From an uncultured Zoogloea sp. (GTDB lineage Bacteria > Pseudomonadota > Gammaproteobacteria > Burkholderiales > Rhodocyclaceae): a stretch of 33,969 nucleotides of DNA. Position numbers and translations under genes: made by a program. The notes under the pieces were generated by a model that was not told the DNA's origin, made no database searches, and saw only the letters and a program-made list of their open reading frames with translations. Positions 31,602 to 33,969 of this stretch are shown piece by piece; within the stretch, counting starts at the first letter, position 1; each line of letters starts with the position of its first letter. The DNA lies in the NCBI GenBank assembly GCA_937967645.1, contig CALBTT010000061.1, forward strand, positions 1 through 33,969. The letters run 5' to 3'.

Positions 31602-33969
31602 ATGTCCGCCTCTCCCAGCTTCAGCACCCTCCTTCCCGCCCTCGACGCCTTTGCCCGGACCAAGCCGGGGCAACGCCTCGACCTGCCCGTCCTGGCCGGC
31701 TCGGCCGATGCGCTGGCGATCGCCCGTCTGGCCAGGGAAGGAAGCATGCTGGTGGTCATCACGGCCAACCCCCTGGATGCGCAGCGCCTGTCCGACGAGA
31801 TCGCCTGGCTGGCCCCCGGCCTGCGCACCCACCTCCTGCCGGACTGGGAGACCCTGCCCTACGACAGTTTCTCGCCCCACCAGGACCTCATCTCCGAGCG
31901 CCTGTCCACCCTCTACGCGATCAGCCGCGGCGAGGCCGACATCGCGCTGGTGCCGGCGTCCACGGCCTTGTACCGGCTGGCGCCGCCCGCCTTTCTGGCG
32001 GCCTACACCTTCTTTCTGAAGCAGGGTGAAAAGCTGGACGTGGACCGCCTGCGCAACCAGATGACGGTGGCCGGCTACGCCCACGTCACCCAGGTGATGA
32101 CGCCGGGCGAATACAGTGTGCGCGGTGGGCTGGTGGACCTCTTTCCGATGGGCGCCGCCCTGCCCTACCGGATCGACCTGTTCGACGAGGAGGTCGAGAG
32201 CATCAAGACTTTCGACCCAGACACCCAGCGCACAGTGTTTCCGGTCAGGGAGGTGCGCCTGCTGCCGGCCCGGGAGTTCCCCATGGACGAGAAGGGCCGC
32301 ACCCGCTTCCGCGGCCGTTTCCGCGAGGCTTTCGAGGGGGACCCTTCGCGCTGCACGGTCTATAAGGATGTCTCCAACGGCATCGCGCCCGCCGGTATCG
32401 AGTACTACCTGCCGCTCTTCTTCGACGAGACCGCCACCCTCTTCGACTACCTGCCGGACAGCGCCCCCATCCTGCTGCACCATGACGTGTCCGCCGCGAT
32501 CGAGGCCTTCTCAAAGGATGCGCGCAGCCGCTACAAGCTGCTCGGTGGCAACAAGACACGTCCGATCCTGCCGCCGGAGCAGCTCTTCCTGTCCGAGGAG
32601 AGCTTCTTCGTGGCGCTCAAGGAGCGGATCCGCCTGGCTCTGCCCCCGGGGGGCAAGGAGGGGCCGGCGAGCGCCCTCCCCGACATCTCGGTGGAGCGCA
32701 AGGCCAGTGATCCGCTGCACCGTTTCAAGGCCTTCTGTGCCAGTTTTCCTGGCCGGGTCCTGGTGCTGGCCGAATCTGCCGGCCGCCAGCAGACGATCAC
32801 CGAGTTCTTCTCCGAGTACGGCCTGAAGCCCGAGGCCAATGGTGACTTCGACGGTTTCGTCAGCGGGTCGGCGCGCCTGGCGCTCGGCGCCGGCCCCCTG
32901 GCCGGAGGCTTCATCCTTGAAGAGGCCGGCCTGGCGGTGGTCACCGAGTCCGAGCTCTACGCCGCCACCGCCCGCACCCGGACCCGCCGTGACAGCCGCA
33001 AGGCGGCAACGGTCGAAGGCTGGCTGAAGGACCTGTCCGAGCTCAAGCCCGGCGATCCGGTGGTGCACTCCAGCCACGGCATCGGCCGCTACATGGGCCT
33101 GGTGCACATGGACCTGGGCGAAGGCCAGACCGAGTTCCTGCACCTGGAGTACGCCAACGGCGACAAGCTGTATGTGCCGGTTTCCCAGCTGCATGTGATC
33201 ACCCGTTACGCCGGCGCCGACCCGGAGGCGGTGCACCTGCACACCCTGGGCTCCGGCCAGTGGGAAAAAGCCAAGAAGAAGGCCGCCCAGCAGGTCCGCG
33301 ACACCGCCGCCGAGCTCCTTGCCCTGTACGCCCAGCGCGCCGCTCGCAAGGGCCATAAGTTCGACTTCAAGCAGCACGACCTGGAGGCCTTCGCCGACGG
33401 CTTCGGTTTCGAGGAGACGCCCGACCAGCTGGCCGCCATCGAGGCGGTGATCGCCGACATGAAGTCCGGCAAACCGATGGACCGCCTGGTCTGCGGCGAC
33501 GTGGGCTTCGGCAAGACCGAGGTGGCCCTGCGCGCCGCCTTCATCGCGGTGGCCGACGGCAAGCAGGTCGTCGTCCTGTGCCCCACCACCCTGCTGGCCG
33601 AGCAGCATTACCAGACTTTCGCCGACCGCTTCGCCGACTGGCCGATCCGGGTCGCCGAGCTGTCGCGCTTCAAGAGCGCCAAGGAGCAGGCCGAGGCCAT
33701 CCAGCAACTCGGCGAGGGCAAGGTGGACATCCTGATCGGTACTCATCGGCTGCTGCAGAAGGATGTCACCTTCAAGCGCCTGGGCCTGGTCATCATCGAC
33801 GAGGAGCACCGCTTCGGGGTACGCCAGAAGGAAGCTCTCAAGGCCCTGCGCAGCGAGGTGGACATCCTCACCCTCACCGCCACCCCCATCCCGCGCACCC
33901 TGGGTCTGGCCCTGGAGGGCCTGCGCGAGTTCTCGGTGATCGCCACCGCGCCGCAGAAGCGCCTGGCCA
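31602..33969 (+). CDS. mfd: Transcription-repair coupling factor Mfd, N-terminal 789 residues (runs off window)
   Basis: The first 789 codons of a protein usually ~1150 residues long. Mfd removes stalled RNA polymerase at DNA lesions and recruits UvrA. Visible are the UvrB-like N-terminal region (LPDWETLPYDSFSPH; MTPGEYSVRGGLVDLFPMG), the RNA-polymerase-interacting domain (GDPVVHSSHGIGRYMGLVHM), and the translocase motifs: Walker A CGDVGFGKTEVALRAAF, motif II DEEHRFGVRQKE and motif III TATPIPRTL. The frame is open to the last base. The ATG at 31602 matches the usual start. Confidence 0.95.
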   Translation, partial: MSASPSFSTLLPALDAFARTKPGQRLDLPVLAGSADALAIARLAREGSMLVVITANPLDAQRLSDEIAWLAPGLRTHLLPDWETLPYDSFSPHQDLISERLSTLYAISRGEADIALVPASTALYRLAPPAFLAAYTFFLKQGEKLDVDRLRNQMTVAGYAHVTQVMTPGEYSVRGGLVDLFPMGAALPYRIDLFDEEVESIKTFDPDTQRTVFPVREVRLLPAREFPMDEKGRTRFRGRFREAFEGDPSRCTVYKDVSNGIAPAGIEYYLPLFFDETATLFDYLPDSAPILLHHDVSAAIEAFSKDARSRYKLLGGNKTRPILPPEQLFLSEESFFVALKERIRLALPPGGKEGPASALPDISVERKASDPLHRFKAFCASFPGRVLVLAESAGRQQTITEFFSEYGLKPEANGDFDGFVSGSARLALGAGPLAGGFILEEAGLAVVTESELYAATARTRTRRDSRKAATVEGWLKDLSELKPGDPVVHSSHGIGRYMGLVHMDLGEGQTEFLHLEYANGDKLYVPVSQLHVITRYAGADPEAVHLHTLGSGQWEKAKKKAAQQVRDTAAELLALYAQRAARKGHKFDFKQHDLEAFADGFGFEETPDQLAAIEAVIADMKSGKPMDRLVCGDVGFGKTEVALRAAFIAVADGKQVVVLCPTTLLAEQHYQTFADRFADWPIRVAELSRFKSAKEQAEAIQQLGEGKVDILIGTHRLLQKDVTFKRLGLVIIDEEHRFGVRQKEALKALRSEVDILTLTATPIPRTLGLALEGLREFSVIATAPQKRLA

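Overview
The window is GC-rich, gene-dense bacterial chromosome. Gene content and order suggest a betaproteobacterium, probably of the Rhodocyclales (Azoarcus/Thauera/Azospira type): an aerobic phenylacetate cluster with a branched-chain-type binding protein inside it, gloB–methyltransferase–rnhA–dnaQ, and mltG–tmk–holB–pilZ–tatD. This placement is inferred from gene families and synteny, not from a database search.

Bases 1–8907 are a plus-strand block for aerobic phenylacetyl-CoA catabolism: the end of paaK, a thiolase (paaJ/pcaF type), a periplasmic ABC binding protein, two crotonase-family genes, and paaABCDE encoding the ring-1,2-phenylacetyl-CoA epoxidase and its reductase. PaaK makes phenylacetyl-CoA, PaaABCE epoxidises the ring with PaaD probably assisting cluster assembly, and hydratase and thiolase steps lead to acetyl-CoA and succinyl-CoA. 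Two copies of a ~120-bp imperfect palindrome lie in the only two large gaps of this block (839–960 and 7656–7774). A perfect 13-bp hairpin ends the block.

Bases 9012–19417 are housekeeping genes: mltD-like transglycosylase (minus), a response-regulator diguanylate cyclase (plus), gloB (minus), methyltransferase–rnhA–dnaQ (plus, overlapping), an FAD oxidoreductase coupled to a spermidine-synthase-like gene (minus), a 100-aa protein of unknown function (plus) and mutS (minus). guaA (19562–21124) follows with a clear terminator.

Bases 21200–24800 are the least ordinary part. They hold a small membrane protein gene, a loxP-like 13-6-13 perfect inverted repeat, a likely small RNA with an anti-Shine-Dalgarno loop and an intrinsic terminator, a KfrA-type coiled-coil DNA-binding protein, and a tyrosine recombinase. 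A near-consensus LexA box lies over a strong promoter divergent from the recombinase and drives a previously unlisted 57-aa two-helix membrane protein. This looks like a small SOS-responsive mobile or formerly mobile module between guaA and the next housekeeping operon.

Bases 24799–29285 are a minus-strand operon, mltG–tmk–holB–pilZ–tatD–ankyrin protein, mostly coupled by 4-base overlaps. Divergent from it are ygfZ, a DUF4936-like gene and an NRDE/TANGO2-family gene. The window ends inside mfd. No rRNA, tRNA, CRISPR array or insertion sequence was seen.
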